Below, one piece after another: positions 10,213-22,903 of a DNA stretch of 64,000 nt. The DNA comes from Gemmatimonadota bacterium (GTDB lineage: Bacteria > Gemmatimonadota > Gemmatimonadetes > Gemmatimonadales > Gemmatimonadaceae): assembly GCA_016191225.1 (NCBI GenBank), contig JACPPC010000011.1:62001-126000 (forward strand). The letters are read 5' to 3'. The notes under the pieces are model-generated. The model did not search any database. It was not told where the DNA came from and worked only from the letters and a program-made list of their open reading frames with translations. A program made the translations under genes and the position numbers. Every line of letters starts with the position of its first letter. Position 1 is the stretch's first letter.

Positions 10213-11685
10213 CTAGAACAGCTTCTTGCCGCCGGCGAGCACGTCGTTCAGCGCATCCTGGAAGTGCGTCGTCGACTCCGCGAATTCCTTGCCGATCTGG
10301 TCGGTGTACTCCTCGTAGCTCTTCTTGATCTCCTCGCGCAGCAGCTGCTTGAGTGTGCCGTTCTTGAGCCCCTCGTCACGCTTCTGCGGGTGGTACGCGA
10401 CGATGTCCGACACCAGCGCGCGAGCCAGTCGCTTGGCCTTCTGGTTGGGATCGTTCGACAGGAACGGGTTGATCGGGCGACGCCCCTCGCTGGCCGGCGC
10501 CGTGGAGCGCGGCTGCACGGGCGAGGCGGGCGGCGGGGCCGGCGCCCGTGGCGGAGTTGCCGCGGCCGGCGCGGCAGCCGCGGGAGGGGCCACCGGTGCC
10601 GCGGGAGCGGCCGCGGCAGCGGACACGGGCATGCCCCGCATCGGCGTCGGGGCGGAGGGCGGACCGACCATCGGGCTCCCCAGCGACGACGGCCGCGGCG
10701 CGAGCGGCGGCATCCCCGGAGCCGGCGGGAGCCCCGCCGGGGGACGCGCGACTGGGGGCATGGGCGCCCCCATCGCTCCCGTGGCGAACGGCGACGTCGT
10801 GCGCGGCGCTCCCGCCGGCAGCGGGGGCACCACGCCCGGAGGGGGCGTGGGAGGCGCCGCCGGGGGCGCGGCGGCGGCTGGCGGCGCGGGAATCACCGGC
10901 GTTGGCTGCGAGGGCACGCCGGCCGGACGCGCCGCCGGAAACGCCATGGTCGGCATTCGCGGGGGCTGGAGCGGTGGCGCCGGCGGTGCCGATGGCGGTG
11001 GCGCCGGCGGTCCCGATGGCGGTGCCGATGGCAGTGCCGATGGCAGTGCCGATGGCGCGGCCGGTGCCGCCGGCGGGGCAAACGCCGGCATCACCACTGC
11101 CGCCTGCGGGGGAGGGGCCGCGGGCCTGGGCGGGGGCGTCACCTCGACCGCGGGTGCCGGTGGCGACGGAGCCAGCTCCACGGCCAGCGGCGCCGCGGGG
11201 AGTGCCGGCGCAACGATCGGCGCCGACACGCGGGTCGGCGGCACCGCCAGGGCCGGCATCACGCGAGCGGCGGCACGCGTGATCGCGTCATCCCCCGCTT
11301 GCGCGGCCGGCGGCGGCGATGCGGGTGGAACCGGGGGCAAGGGCGGGGCAACGAAGGACGGCGACACCCGTGTCGCCGGAACGGCGGGTGTCGAGGGCAC
11401 GAGCGGTGCCTGCGGTCCCGACACCCGCGGCGACCCGACCGGCGACAGCGACCCGGAGATCCGCGGCTGCGGGGCCGAGATGCGCGGCGTCGCGACGGCC
11501 GTCCCGCCGGCCCCGGCAAACAGCGGCGGCTTCACCGCCTGCAGGAAGTCGGCGTTGGCCTGCTCCGCCCCCTGCACGGCGATCACCCCGCCGCATACGG
11601 AGCAGCGGGCCCGCACGCCGCCGTGCGGCACGCGCGAGGGGTCGACACGGAAGATCGAGCGGCATTCCGGACAGGTGACGTTCAT
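10213..11685 (-). CDS. Zinc-ribbon (MJ0042-type) protein with long proline/alanine linker and helical C-terminus
   Basis: The 490-residue product starts with an MJ0042-like zinc ribbon: TCPECRSIFRVD and ARCSVCGGVI, two CxxC pairs. About 330 residues of proline, alanine and serine-rich low complexity follow, with repeated RVS/RIS phrases. A conserved-looking charged helical domain ends the protein (about 400-490, NPFLSNDPNQKAKRLARALV onward). No enzymatic motif is seen. Similar architectures occur in adventurous-motility and signalling proteins of deltaproteobacteria, but I do not recognise this one. The ATG overlaps the stop of the GGDEF-like gene (ATGA), so the two are probably made together. 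Confidence 0.85.
   Translation of the reverse strand: MNVTCPECRSIFRVDPSRVPHGGVRARCSVCGGVIAVQGAEQANADFLQAVKPPLFAGAGGTAVATPRISAPQPRISGSLSPVGSPRVSGPQAPLVPSTPAVPATRVSPSFVAPPLPPVPPASPPPAAQAGDDAITRAAARVMPALAVPPTRVSAPIVAPALPAAPLAVELAPSPPAPAVEVTPPPRPAAPPPQAAVVMPAFAPPAAPAAPSALPSALPSAPPSGPPAPPPSAPPAPPLQPPRMPTMAFPAARPAGVPSQPTPVIPAPPAAAAPPAAPPTPPPGVVPPLPAGAPRTTSPFATGAMGAPMPPVARPPAGLPPAPGMPPLAPRPSSLGSPMVGPPSAPTPMRGMPVSAAAAAPAAPVAPPAAAAPAAATPPRAPAPPPASPVQPRSTAPASEGRRPINPFLSNDPNQKAKRLARALVSDIVAYHPQKRDEGLKNGTLKQLLREEIKKSYEEYTDQIGKEFAESTTHFQDALNDVLAGGKKLF
11011..11058. repeat. Four tandem 12-bp units inside the proline-rich linker
   Basis: Near-identical 12-mers of the form TGCCGATGGCAG sit side by side, with looser copies just before them. 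In the coding frame of the minus strand they give SALP/SAPP repeats. The array is in frame (units of 12), so copy number could vary without breaking the gene. Confidence 0.8.
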
Positions 11686-12680
11686 GCGTCCTCCCGCGAT
11701 CCGAAGAGATCGCCCGAGCGTGCGCCGTTCGGCGCGGGTTCCGCCGCGAGGTCCTGGCGGCGATCGACCGTGAACACTGAACCGGGAAGGGTCTTGGCGT
11801 AAGTCTTCATTTCCGTGGCCAGCTCGCTGATCTGGGCTGCGTGCGAGAAGTGGCGACGCTCATTCGTCACCACGCCGATCGAGACCGTCATGAGCGGGAC
11901 GCGGTGCAGCTGCCCGCGGCGGTCCTTCCCGAAGAAGTAGCCCGCCCGGCGGTCCTGCTCCGAATACTGGTACGGCACGAGCGCGTCGAACACCGTCACG
12001 ACCTCGCCGCAGGTGTCGCCAATGTCGTCCGCCGGCACGATGAAGATGAAGTCATCCCCCCCAATGTGCCCCACGAACCCGTCCTCGCGGCAGATCCCCT
12101 TCACCACGTCGTGGATGATCTGCGCCAGGATCCGGATCACCCGGTCGCCGTCGTAGTAGCTGTAGCGGTCGTTGAATTCCTTGAAGTGGTCGAGGTCGGC
12201 GTAGCAGACGCCGAACAGCTGCCCCGAGGCGAGCCGGCGCGTGATGTCCTTCTCGATCTCGTGCGACCCCGGCAGCCTCGTGCTGGGGTGCACGTGGGTG
12301 TCGCGGTCGGAGCGCCGCAGCAGCACCTCGAGGCGCTGCATCGACTCGGCCGCCGAGCTGCGGTCGCGGAGCACCTCGTCGGCGCCGGCGTCGAACGCGG
12401 CGGCGAAGGACGTGTCGTCGTCGGCCGCGTAGACCACCACCGGAACGATGCCTGTGTAGCTGTCGGCCTTCAGGCGCAGGGTGGCCTTGAGGGCCGCCAC
12501 CGGATGCTGCCGGGCGTCGATCATGACCAGCCGCGGCCGCCCGCGCAGGGCGAGCGACATCAGCTCATCCGGGGACGCGACCGACGCCACGGGTGCCCCG
12601 TCGTGGTCGAGCCACGCTCGGAACGTCGGCGGCGGCGCCTGCCCATCGGGCGCAAACAGGATGGCGATCGACTTGGTCAC
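11682..12680 (-). CDS. Receiver-like plus degenerate GGDEF-domain protein
   Basis: The 332-residue product has an N-terminal receiver-like domain (about 1-122; LVMIDAR with Asp55 in the phospho-acceptor region, but arginine where the conserved lysine is expected). A GGDEF-type domain follows (about 130-310) with ADLDHFKEFND. The active-site loop reads GGDDF (207-211) instead of GG(D/E)EF, and the usual RxxD product-inhibition site is replaced by REDG. It could therefore be a weak diguanylate cyclase, a nucleotide sensor or inactive. It has a GTG start 26 bases downstream of a predicted transcription start. Confidence 0.85.
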   Translation of the reverse strand: MTKSIAILFAPDGQAPPPTFRAWLDHDGAPVASVASPDELMSLALRGRPRLVMIDARQHPVAALKATLRLKADSYTGIVPVVVYAADDDTSFAAAFDAGADEVLRDRSSAAESMQRLEVLLRRSDRDTHVHPSTRLPGSHEIEKDITRRLASGQLFGVCYADLDHFKEFNDRYSYYDGDRVIRILAQIIHDVVKGICREDGFVGHIGGDDFIFIVPADDIGDTCGEVVTVFDALVPYQYSEQDRRAGYFFGKDRRGQLHRVPLMTVSIGVVTNERRHFSHAAQISELATEMKTYAKTLPGSVFTVDRRQDLAAEPAPNGARSGDLFGSREDA

Positions 12681-12712
12681 GCGACTCGGCTTCGCCCCCT
12701 CGGTGAATGGGC

Positions 12713-12741
12713 AAGATACGGACCGGAAAATGGCGCGTCAA
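12713..12741 (-). promoter_or_regulatory. Sigma-70-type promoter of the GGDDF / zinc-ribbon pair
   Basis: Minus-strand TTGACG (12741-12736), a 17-base spacer and TATCTT (12718-12713). The predicted start near 12706 gives a leader of about 26 bases before the GTG at 12680. Confidence 0.65.
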
Positions 12742-12806
12742 ACGAAAGCCGCGGCGGGACTTGCGCCCCTTTCGCGCGTCAGCTGAATCGGGCCCCGGTG
12801 CCCCGC

Positions 12807-12980
12807 CTACCCCGGCAGCTTCCCTGCCTCATCTACGAGCATGATGGGGATATCGTCACGAACTGGAAAGCGCAGGCGGCAGGCCGGGCAGTCGAGCGCC
12901 GGCAGTTCCTCGCGCCACTCGAGGGGGCCCTTGCAGCGCGGGCAGACGAGAATCGCGAGCAACTGTGGGGAGAGGGTCAT
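12807..12980 (-). CDS. Trm112 / YcaR-like small zinc protein
   Basis: The 57-residue product begins [19 protein letters not shown] and contains a second CPAC pair, followed by [11 protein letters not shown]. This is the signature of the UPF0434/Trm112 family, small zinc-ribbon-like proteins that in eukaryotes and archaea activate methyltransferases; the bacterial role is poorly known. The ATG at 12980 overlaps the era stop (ATGA); a longer in-frame reading would run back into era and is rejected. The 126 nt downstream contains the promoter for the next gene. Confidence 0.9.
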   Translation of the reverse strand: MTLSPQLLAILVCPRCKGPLEWREELPALDCPACRLRFPVRDDIPIMLVDEAGKLPG

Positions 12981-13858
12981 GCGTCGTGGTCCTCCGCGAG
13001 GCGGTAGCCGAGTCGGGTGAGGGCGGCCGGGTCGCGCCGCCAGTTCGCCAGCACCTTCACCCACAGGTCAAGGTACACGCGCGCGCCCAGCAACTCCTCG
13101 ATCTTCGCCCGCGCCGCCTTGCCGATTCCCCGGATGCGTGCGCCGCCGCCACCGATCAGGATCCGCTTCTGGCTCTCGCGCTCCACGTGGATGACGGCGC
13201 GAATGTACACCGGGTCGGTCGATTCCCGGAACTCCTCGATGACGCAGGCCACGCTGTACGGCACTTCCTCCTCGAGCTGCTCGAGCGCGGTCTCGCGCAC
13301 CAGCTCGGCGGCGAAGAACCGCACCTGCTGCGTGCTGACGTCGGCCGGATCGTAGAAGTACGGATGCTCCGGCAGGAGGGCGCCGACCCGCGCGGCAAGG
13401 GCGTCGATCCCCTCGCCGTGGAGGGCCGAGCCGAGGATCGCGCCGGGAAGGGCGTCGGCGAGCGCCTGGCGCTGGCCAGGGTTGAGCTGATCGGCCTTGT
13501 TGAGCCAGGTGACCACGGGGGCGCGCGGCGGGAGGTCGAGGGGGGCGATGGCGGCGAAGGGGGCGGGCGGGCCGGCGGTGGCGTCGGCGACGTGGATGAT
13601 GACGTCGGCGTCGCGGAGGGCGGCGAGGGCGGTGGCGCGCATCGCGCGGTGCAGCGCGTACTCGGGCTCGAGAAGGCCCGGGGTGTCGAGCAGGACCATC
13701 TGGACGCCGTCGGCGGTGCGGATGCCGACAATGCGGTCGCGGGTGGACTGCGGCTTGGGGCTGGTGATGGCGAGCTTCTGCCCGACCATCCGGTTGAGGA
13801 GGGTGGACTTGCCGGCGTTGGGCTTGCCGGCGACGGCGACGAAACCGGCGCGGGTCAT
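12977..13858 (-). CDS. era: GTPase Era
   Basis: The ATG at 13858 gives 293 residues. The G domain shows GKPNAGKST (G1), DTPG (G3) and NKAD (G4). A C-terminal KH domain contains [20 protein letters not shown], the RNA-binding GxxG loop. Era binds the 3' end of 16S rRNA and assists 30S maturation, which fits its place directly after the rRNA operon. A strong terminator separates it from 5S. There is no Shine-Dalgarno motif, and a TACCTT box ends nine bases before the ATG, so it may have a near-leaderless transcript. Confidence 0.96.
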   Translation of the reverse strand: MTRAGFVAVAGKPNAGKSTLLNRMVGQKLAITSPKPQSTRDRIVGIRTADGVQMVLLDTPGLLEPEYALHRAMRATALAALRDADVIIHVADATAGPPAPFAAIAPLDLPPRAPVVTWLNKADQLNPGQRQALADALPGAILGSALHGEGIDALAARVGALLPEHPYFYDPADVSTQQVRFFAAELVRETALEQLEEEVPYSVACVIEEFRESTDPVYIRAVIHVERESQKRILIGGGGARIRGIGKAARAKIEELLGARVYLDLWVKVLANWRRDPAALTRLGYRLAEDHDA

Positions 13859-13890
13859 GGGGAATGCAAGGTAGCGCGGGACTGGCGGGG

Positions 13891-13938
13891 GATGAAAAAC
13901 GTGACGCCCCGGTGGGCGAAAGCCCACCGGGGCGTCAC
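13891..13938 (-). terminator. Rho-independent terminator of the rRNA operon
   Basis: A perfect 17-bp stem (13901-13917 with 13922-13938) around a four-base loop (GAAA on plus, TTTC on minus). It is followed in the minus direction by GTTTTTC. It lies immediately downstream of 5S. Confidence 0.93.
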
Positions 13939-13942
13939 AGGG

Positions 13943-14060
13943 GTGCCGGCGACGGCCTACTCTCCCGCGATCTCTCGATCGGAGTACCATCGGCGCTGCA
14001 GGGCTTGACGATCGTGTTCGGAATGGGAACGAGTATGGCCCCTGCGCTCAAGTCGCCAGC
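13943..14060 (-). rRNA. rrf: 5S ribosomal RNA
   Basis: On the minus strand the conserved block CGTTCCCATTCCGAACACG, the CGCCGATGGTACT segment and the 3' GGGAGAGTAGG are visible, with a complementary end pair. The length is about 118 nt; ends are approximate. It is the last gene of the rrn operon. Confidence 0.93.
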
Positions 14061-14154
14061 GGTCTGGAACTGACCGCGGAACGTGGCAGTGATCGTGTGT
14101 CATCTTGTGGCGATCAGTGACGAGTAGATCGCATACATGCAATGCGCTGCTTGC

Positions 14155-17120
<2,966 letters not shown>

Positions 17121-17468
17121 ACACATCATGATGACATGATGACCAAGCAGCACCTACATATACGCGCGATCTACTCTTCGAGTGATGGCACCAGGCGCAC
17201 CGGCGTCGCCGCCGGCTCCCGATGCCCTTCACGTCTCGTGACTGATTCACCGCCCATCGCCACGGCCTCGCGGCCGTCCGATGAGCCAAATCCCACGATC
17301 ACTGCCACGTTCCGTTGTCAAACAGCGGTACTGCGGCGTGCGCGGCCCCGCCCGGGGGCGGGGCCGCAAGGAAAAAACCTCGAGAGCGAACGGGCAAATG
17401 TGCGTGGCGGGCGACCACCAAGAAGGACTTTCCGCCTGGCACGGGGCCAGGCTTACTCGTCGCTCCGG
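17121..17468 (-). other. 16S-23S internal transcribed spacer without tRNA genes
   Basis: In 348 nt no tRNA-Ile or tRNA-Ala is present. A boxA-like element reads GCTGTTTGACAACG on minus (17326-17313), resembling one in the 16S leader. A perfect 12-bp palindromic stem with a two-base centre lies at 17342-17367, without a U-run. Confidence 0.8.
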
Positions 17469-18990
<1,522 letters not shown>

Positions 18991-19180
18991 CCAGATAGTC
19001 TGATGGCTCTCCGAACAGCTGTCACGCTGTCGCGTGACAGCGTGTCCGAATCACAGAATGTTCTTCAGGTCTAGACTCTCCACGCAGCCCTGAATGGCCG
19101 CGCTTCATCGAGTCCGCCTCGCACATTCGTTCCGTTCGCTCTCTCGGTTTTCAATCAGCGTGTGCCATTTTCCATGGCAG
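18991..19180 (-). other. rRNA leader with boxA-like element and hairpin
   Basis: The transcribed leader between the predicted start (near 19180) and 16S contains GCTGATTGAAAACC (19159-19146, minus), a close match to the spacer boxA-like element. It also contains a 9-bp hairpin at 19023-19044 (CACGCTGTC / GACAGCGTG, loop GCGT). These probably serve antitermination and processing. Confidence 0.6.
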
Positions 19181-19186
19181 CCTCCA

Positions 19187-19215
19187 ACAATAACCTCGTG
19201 TTTCCGGTCCGTCAA
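19187..19215 (-). promoter_or_regulatory. rRNA operon promoter
   Basis: Minus-strand TTGACG (19215-19210), a 17-base spacer and TATTGT (19192-19187). It lies between the tRNA-cluster terminator and the 16S leader. Confidence 0.8.
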
Positions 19216-19390
19216 CCCCCAGGACCAACTTTTTCGAGGCCCCGCCCAGCGGCCGCTTGCTCGGCCTCACGTGCGATCCGGGGGGACCCGAAGCATAGGC
19301 CATCCACTCGCGTTTCGCAACCCCCGCACCCCGTCGTCTCCCGCGCCCGCCAAGCCATCCGTTTGCCGCGCCGGACTCCACCCCACACCC

Positions 19391-19421
19391 AAAAAAACGG
19401 GGGCGGCCCTCCGGCCGCCCC
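19391..19421 (-). terminator. Rho-independent terminator of the tRNA cluster
   Basis: A 9-bp GC stem (19400-19408 with 19413-19421) and a four-base loop, followed on minus by CGTTTTTTT. It ends the tRNA transcript before the rrn promoter. Confidence 0.9.
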
Positions 19422-19441
19422 GCTTCACTCCAATCCCCTCA

Positions 19442-19514
19442 TGCGCCCTGTAGGAATCGAACCTACAACCTAGTGATTAAGAGTCACTTGCTCTGCCAAT
19501 TGAGCTAAGGGCGC
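19442..19514 (-). tRNA. tRNA-Lys (anticodon CTT)
   Basis: Acceptor GCGCCCT pairs with AGGGCGC. The anticodon stem AGTGA/TCACT encloses loop CTCTTAA, and the T arm is GTAGG-TTCGATT-CCTAC. The discriminator is A and CCA is not encoded. 73 nt. Confidence 0.95.
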
Positions 19515-19584
19515 CTGCTCCCAACCTCCCTCGCCTCCCTCCTCCGGCCGCCTCCCGCCGCTCCCGACCTCCCACTTCGCACCA

Positions 19585-19658
19585 TGCGCCAGGAGGGAAT
19601 CGAACCCCCGACCCGCAGCTTAGAAGGCTGCCGCTCTATCCACCTGAGCTACTGGCGC
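19585..19658 (-). tRNA. tRNA-Arg (anticodon TCT)
   Basis: Acceptor GCGCCAG pairs with CTGGCGC. The anticodon stem GCAGC/GCTGC encloses loop CTTCTAA, and the T loop is TTCGATT. The discriminator is A and CCA is not encoded. 74 nt. Confidence 0.95.
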
Positions 19659-19714
19659 ATTTGCGCGACGCGCGAAGGAACGGCCCGTCACTTCACGCGA
19701 AGCACCTGCCTGGA

Positions 19715-19788
19715 TCGGGGCGGCCGGATTTGAACCGGCGACCTCCTGCTCCCAAAGCAGGCGCGATACCGGGCTACGCTACGCCCCG
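19715..19788 (-). tRNA. tRNA-Pro (anticodon TGG)
   Basis: Acceptor CGGGGCG pairs with CGCCCCG. The anticodon stem CCTGC/GCAGG encloses loop TTTGGGA, and the T arm is GCCGG-TTCAAAT-CCGGC. The discriminator is A and CCA is not encoded. First gene of the tRNA cluster. Confidence 0.95.
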
Positions 19789-19801
19789 CGTACGAGCCCG
19801 A

Positions 19802-19829
19802 AACGTAACGGCGCAACGGGCACTGTCAA
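19802..19829 (-). promoter_or_regulatory. Promoter of the tRNA-Pro/Arg/Lys cluster
   Basis: Minus-strand TTGACA (19829-19824), a 16-base spacer and TACGTT (19807-19802). The -35 overlaps the rdgB stop codon. The predicted start is about 7 bases before tRNA-Pro. Confidence 0.75.
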
Positions 19830-20530
19830 CCGAGCGGCCCGCCTGGCGCATCTCGGCACGCGTCTCGATGCGCACAAGGTTGCGCACCAGCACGCGGTTC
19901 GCCATGCGCATCCGGCCGCGCGTCACGAATCGCGTCGAGCAGCGCGCGCACCGCGCGCGAACGATGGCTCACCAGCGCCTTCGCCTCGCGCGTCGCCTCG
20001 CCGAATGTCTTCCCCAGCTCGTCGCTCATGAAGTGCGGGTCGTAGCCGAAGCCATTCGCGCCCCGGGGTGCGTCGACGATCGTCCCCGTCGCCTCGCCGC
20101 GCAACACCGCCTCCCGCGTGCCGTCCACGTACGCCGCCGCGCACACGTATCGCGCCGCGCGATCGGGTTCGTTCGCGAGCGACGCAACCAGCATCGCGTT
20201 GTTGGCCGCGTCGAGCGCCTCGCCGGCGAGGTCCGCCCGCCCGCTCCACCGCTTGCTGCGCACGCCCGGGCGGCCGCCGAGGGCGCGCACTTCGAGCCCG
20301 GAGTCGTCGGCGAGCACAGGCACGCCACCGCCAAGCGAGAAGAAGTGCCGCGCCTTGGCCAGCGCATTGGCCTCGAAGGTGTCGAATGCCTCGACGGCGG
20401 CCTCGTCCGGCGACTCGGCGATCCCGGCCCGCGCGGCGTCCTCGGGCGCGAAGCCCGCCGCGACGAGCAGCGGCTCGAGCTCGCGCAGCTTGCCCGCGCT
20501 GCGCGTGGCCACCAGCAGCCGCCGGATCAC
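19826..20530 (-). CDS. rdgB: dITP/XTP pyrophosphatase RdgB (HAM1)
   Basis: The 234-residue enzyme removes non-canonical purine triphosphates (dITP, XTP) from the nucleotide pool. Motifs: ATRSAGKLRE at the N-terminus, FEANALAKA, LADDSGLEV, GFGYDPHF and SHRSRA. The C-terminal 35 or so residues after the HAM1 domain are an unconserved Arg/Ala/Gly tail, so the protein is slightly longer than the usual 200. The GTG start overlaps the rph stop (GTGA). The rph-rdgB pairing is common in bacteria. It ends the long operon that starts with the BMC genes. Confidence 0.95.
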   Translation of the reverse strand: MIRRLLVATRSAGKLRELEPLLVAAGFAPEDAARAGIAESPDEAAVEAFDTFEANALAKARHFFSLGGGVPVLADDSGLEVRALGGRPGVRSKRWSGRADLAGEALDAANNAMLVASLANEPDRAARYVCAAAYVDGTREAVLRGEATGTIVDAPRGANGFGYDPHFMSDELGKTFGEATREAKALVSHRSRAVRALLDAIRDARPDAHGEPRAGAQPCAHRDACRDAPGGPLG

Positions 20531-21264
20531 CCTCGTGCCGGGGCGCCGAGCAGCGCGCCCTGTCGGGCGTCGAGTTCCACGATCGCCGCCGTGGCGCAGC
20601 GCAGGAGCGCGTCGAGCTCGCTGCGGGCGAAGGTGCCGTGCTCGCCCGTCCCCTGCACTTCCACGAACGCGGCCGCGTCGGCCATCACCACGTTCATGTC
20701 CACCGCCGCCCGCACGTCCTCGTCGTAGTCGAGGTCACACCGCACCTCGCCGTCCACCACACCCACGCTCACGGCGGCGACCCGCCGCCGCACCGGCGAC
20801 GCCGCGAGGTGTCCCTCGCGCACGAGCCACCCGAACGCGTCCTGCACGGCGACGCAGGCCCCGGTAATCGCCGCGGTGCGGGTGCCGCCGTCGGCCTGCA
20901 GCACGTCGCAGTCGAGTTTCACCGTCCACTCGCCCCACGCGAAGTCGTCGAGCATCGCACGCACCGAACGGCCGATGAGGCGCTGGATCTCCTGCGTGCG
21001 GCCGCCGAGCCGCTCGCGCTCGCGCGGGGTGCGGGTGCGCGTCGCCCGCGGGAGCATCGCGTACTCGGCCGTCATCCAGCCGAGCCCGCGCCCCTTGCGC
21101 CACGACGGCACGCCGGCCTCGACGGAGGCGCTGCACAGCACCTTGGTCTCGCCGAACGCGACGAGGCAGGAGCCCTCGGCGTACGGGGCGACGTCGCGCG
21201 CCAGCGTGAGGGGGCGGAGGGCCTCGTTGGGGCGGCCGGCGCGGGGGCGATGCTCATGAGCCAC
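20527..21264 (-). CDS. rph: Ribonuclease PH
   Basis: The 245-residue phosphorolytic 3'-5' exoribonuclease trims tRNA precursors. Conserved blocks: [56 protein letters not shown] and DMNVVM. The GTG start (21264) overlaps the end of rfaE2 by 11 bases and matches the family N-terminus ([16 protein letters not shown]). It is coupled to rdgB and lies just upstream of a tRNA cluster whose transcripts need 3' trimming, since CCA is not encoded. Confidence 0.96.
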   Translation of the reverse strand: MAHEHRPRAGRPNEALRPLTLARDVAPYAEGSCLVAFGETKVLCSASVEAGVPSWRKGRGLGWMTAEYAMLPRATRTRTPRERERLGGRTQEIQRLIGRSVRAMLDDFAWGEWTVKLDCDVLQADGGTRTAAITGACVAVQDAFGWLVREGHLAASPVRRRVAAVSVGVVDGEVRCDLDYDEDVRAAVDMNVVMADAAAFVEVQGTGEHGTFARSELDALLRCATAAIVELDARQGALLGAPARG

Positions 21265-21739
21265 GGAGCTTCTCGATGATGGCGGTGGTGGACTGGCCGG
21301 GCGTGAGCGGAATGACCAACACGCTGCCGCCGCGGGCGGAGACCTCGGCGGCGCCCACGATCGTCGCGGGGGAATAGTCGCCCCCCTTCACGATCACGTC
21401 GGGCTCGAGGTAGCGGACGAGGTCGAGCGGGGTGTCCTGCTCGAACACGACGACACAGTCGACGACGGCCAGCGCGGCCAGCACGTAGGCGCGCTCGGCG
21501 GCGGGACGCACCGGCCGTTGCGGTCCCTTGAGGCGGCTGACCGAGTCGTCGCTGTTGATCCCGACCACGAGGGCGTCGCCGGCGGCACGCGCCCCGCGCA
21601 GCAGGTCGACGTGCCCCGGGTGCAGGAGGTCGAACACGCCATTGGTGAAGACGACGCGTCCGGCGACCGTGCGTCGCCATGTGAGTGCCTCGGGCCAGGT
21701 GCGCACGAGGGAAGCGGGGTCCTGCCGCGGCGTCACCAT
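21254..21739 (-). CDS. rfaE2: D-glycero-beta-D-manno-heptose 1-phosphate adenylyltransferase (RfaE domain II)
   Basis: The 161-residue product is a stand-alone C-terminal half of HldE/RfaE. It shows the cytidylyltransferase-fold motif [17 protein letters not shown], with HxGH, and [14 protein letters not shown]. The enzyme adenylylates heptose-1-phosphate for ADP-heptose, the precursor of the lipopolysaccharide inner core. The kinase half is not in the window. The ATG at 21739 overlaps the lptE-like stop by 7 bases, placing it with outer-membrane assembly genes. Confidence 0.92.
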   Translation of the reverse strand: MVTPRQDPASLVRTWPEALTWRRTVAGRVVFTNGVFDLLHPGHVDLLRGARAAGDALVVGINSDDSVSRLKGPQRPVRPAAERAYVLAALAVVDCVVVFEQDTPLDLVRYLEPDVIVKGGDYSPATIVGAAEVSARGGSVLVIPLTPGQSTTAIIEKLRGS

Positions 21740-22284
21740 TGCGACTGGGCGCCGTCGACGACTTCCTGCACGATCTTCTCGATCGCCTGCCGGCGACCGC
21801 CGGTGTCGCTGCGGTCGGAGTACTCCCCCTCGGCCATCAGTCCCTTCTTGCCCCAGAGCACCTTGCCGCTCACCTGGTCGACGATCTCGATGTCGATCAC
21901 GATCTGCAGCCGCCGGCGGACCTGCGTGCTGCGGGTCGGGTCGGCGCTGTAGGCCACCGGGGCATCGGGCTCGTAGCGCACGATCGTGCCCCGCACGAGC
22001 GCGTCGGCCTTGTCCTCGGAGGCCGCGCGGAGCCCGAGCCGCGACTCGATTCCGGTGCGGAGGGCATCGGTCAGTTCGCGCGTGAGCTCCGGCGCCGCGG
22101 TCTGGTTCTCGAGCGGGAGCACGGCGACGGTCTTCACATGGGACGGGAGGCCGCCGCCGGCGAAGCCGTACTTCCAGAGGCAGCCGCCGAGCACGGGGGC
22201 GGCGAGGGCGCACGCGAGGAGGGTGCGCGCCGCCCGCGACCGCCCCGTCCCCGCGCGGGGACTAGTGCGTCCAGATCGCGGCAT
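21733..22284 (-). CDS. lptE: LptE-like lipopolysaccharide-assembly lipoprotein
   Basis: The 183-residue precursor has a basic N-terminus, a hydrophobic stretch and lipobox VLGGC (Cys35). The mature part begins with the [18 protein letters not shown] pattern typical of the DUF/LptE family in Bacteroidota-like lineages. It then gives [19 protein letters not shown], and a stretch on composite beta-strands ending near VVDGAQ. LptE plugs LptD and delivers lipopolysaccharide to the cell surface. The start overlaps the preceding lipoprotein gene by 23 bases, so a later start cannot be excluded. The neighbour rfaE2 makes a lipopolysaccharide sugar. Confidence 0.8.
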   Translation of the reverse strand: MPRSGRTSPRAGTGRSRAARTLLACALAAPVLGGCLWKYGFAGGGLPSHVKTVAVLPLENQTAAPELTRELTDALRTGIESRLGLRAASEDKADALVRGTIVRYEPDAPVAYSADPTRSTQVRRRLQIVIDIEIVDQVSGKVLWGKKGLMAEGEYSDRSDTGGRRQAIEKIVQEVVDGAQSQW

Positions 22285-22903
22285 CGAACGGCCCCACGCT
22301 CTGCGTGCGGGTGATGGTGAGGGAGAGGGCGCGCCGCGCCACGAAGTGCTCGTAGGTGAGCACCCGGGCGCCCCGCGTCACTCGCTCGACGATCCCGCCG
22401 CGCTCGATGTTCTCGATCCAGGCGAGGCGCTCGCCGTCGAACTCGACGCGCATCACGGCCGGGCCGCGCCGGATGTCGGCGCGCAGGACCGTTCCCTCCA
22501 TGCGCACGGTGGTGTCGCCCGGCGGGACGGCGAGTCGCCCGAGGGCGGCCCAGAACATCGAAACCGGGGGGAGGAAGCGCATCAGCGTCGAGCCGCCCGG
22601 CGAGAAGATGGAGTCGCCGAGCACGATCGCGAAGCCGCTCCCGAGCCCGCCGCGCAGGAAGAGGTCGACGCGCGCGCTGTCGGGCCCGGCGACGCGCGCC
22701 GCCCCCTCGCCGGAGGCGAACTGGTCGGGGTCGCGGTACGTCCAGGTGAAGGTGATCTGCTGCGAACCGGGAGCGAGGCGGGCCGCCGGGAGCCGGGCGG
22801 GCTCCACGGGCGCCCCCGCGAGCGCCACGGCCCTCGGGGTGCAGGATGCGGCCACGAGCGCCGCGGCCACGAGCGCGCACCGCGCCACCGCGCGGCCCCT
22901 CAC
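22262..22903 (-). CDS. Lipoprotein of unknown function, possibly LolA/LolB-fold
   Basis: The 213-residue precursor has a signal peptide with lipobox LVAASC (Cys21). The mature part shows an amphipathic beta-strand pattern (ITFTWTYRDPD, GSGFAIVLGDSIFSP, MRVEFDGERLAWIENIER) that resembles outer-membrane lipoprotein receptors of the LolB/DUF4292 kind; this is by eye only. It sits between an exported peptidyl-prolyl isomerase and lptE, in an envelope-biogenesis context, and overlaps both genes (GTGA start, 23-base overlap at the end). Confidence 0.75.
   Translation of the reverse strand: MRGRAVARCALVAAALVAASCTPRAVALAGAPVEPARLPAARLAPGSQQITFTWTYRDPDQFASGEGAARVAGPDSARVDLFLRGGLGSGFAIVLGDSIFSPGGSTLMRFLPPVSMFWAALGRLAVPPGDTTVRMEGTVLRADIRRGPAVMRVEFDGERLAWIENIERGGIVERVTRGARVLTYEHFVARRALSLTITRTQSVGPFDAAIWTH

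Noticed and set aside
10325-11773. Gly/Ala-rich plus-strand reading frame of about 480 codons
   Set aside because: It is the antisense of the Pro/Ala linker of the zinc-ribbon gene; the glycine richness comes from proline codons on the other strand.
17342-17367. Palindrome in the rRNA spacer considered as a terminator
   Set aside because: No U-run follows on either strand, and ending transcription there would remove 23S and 5S.
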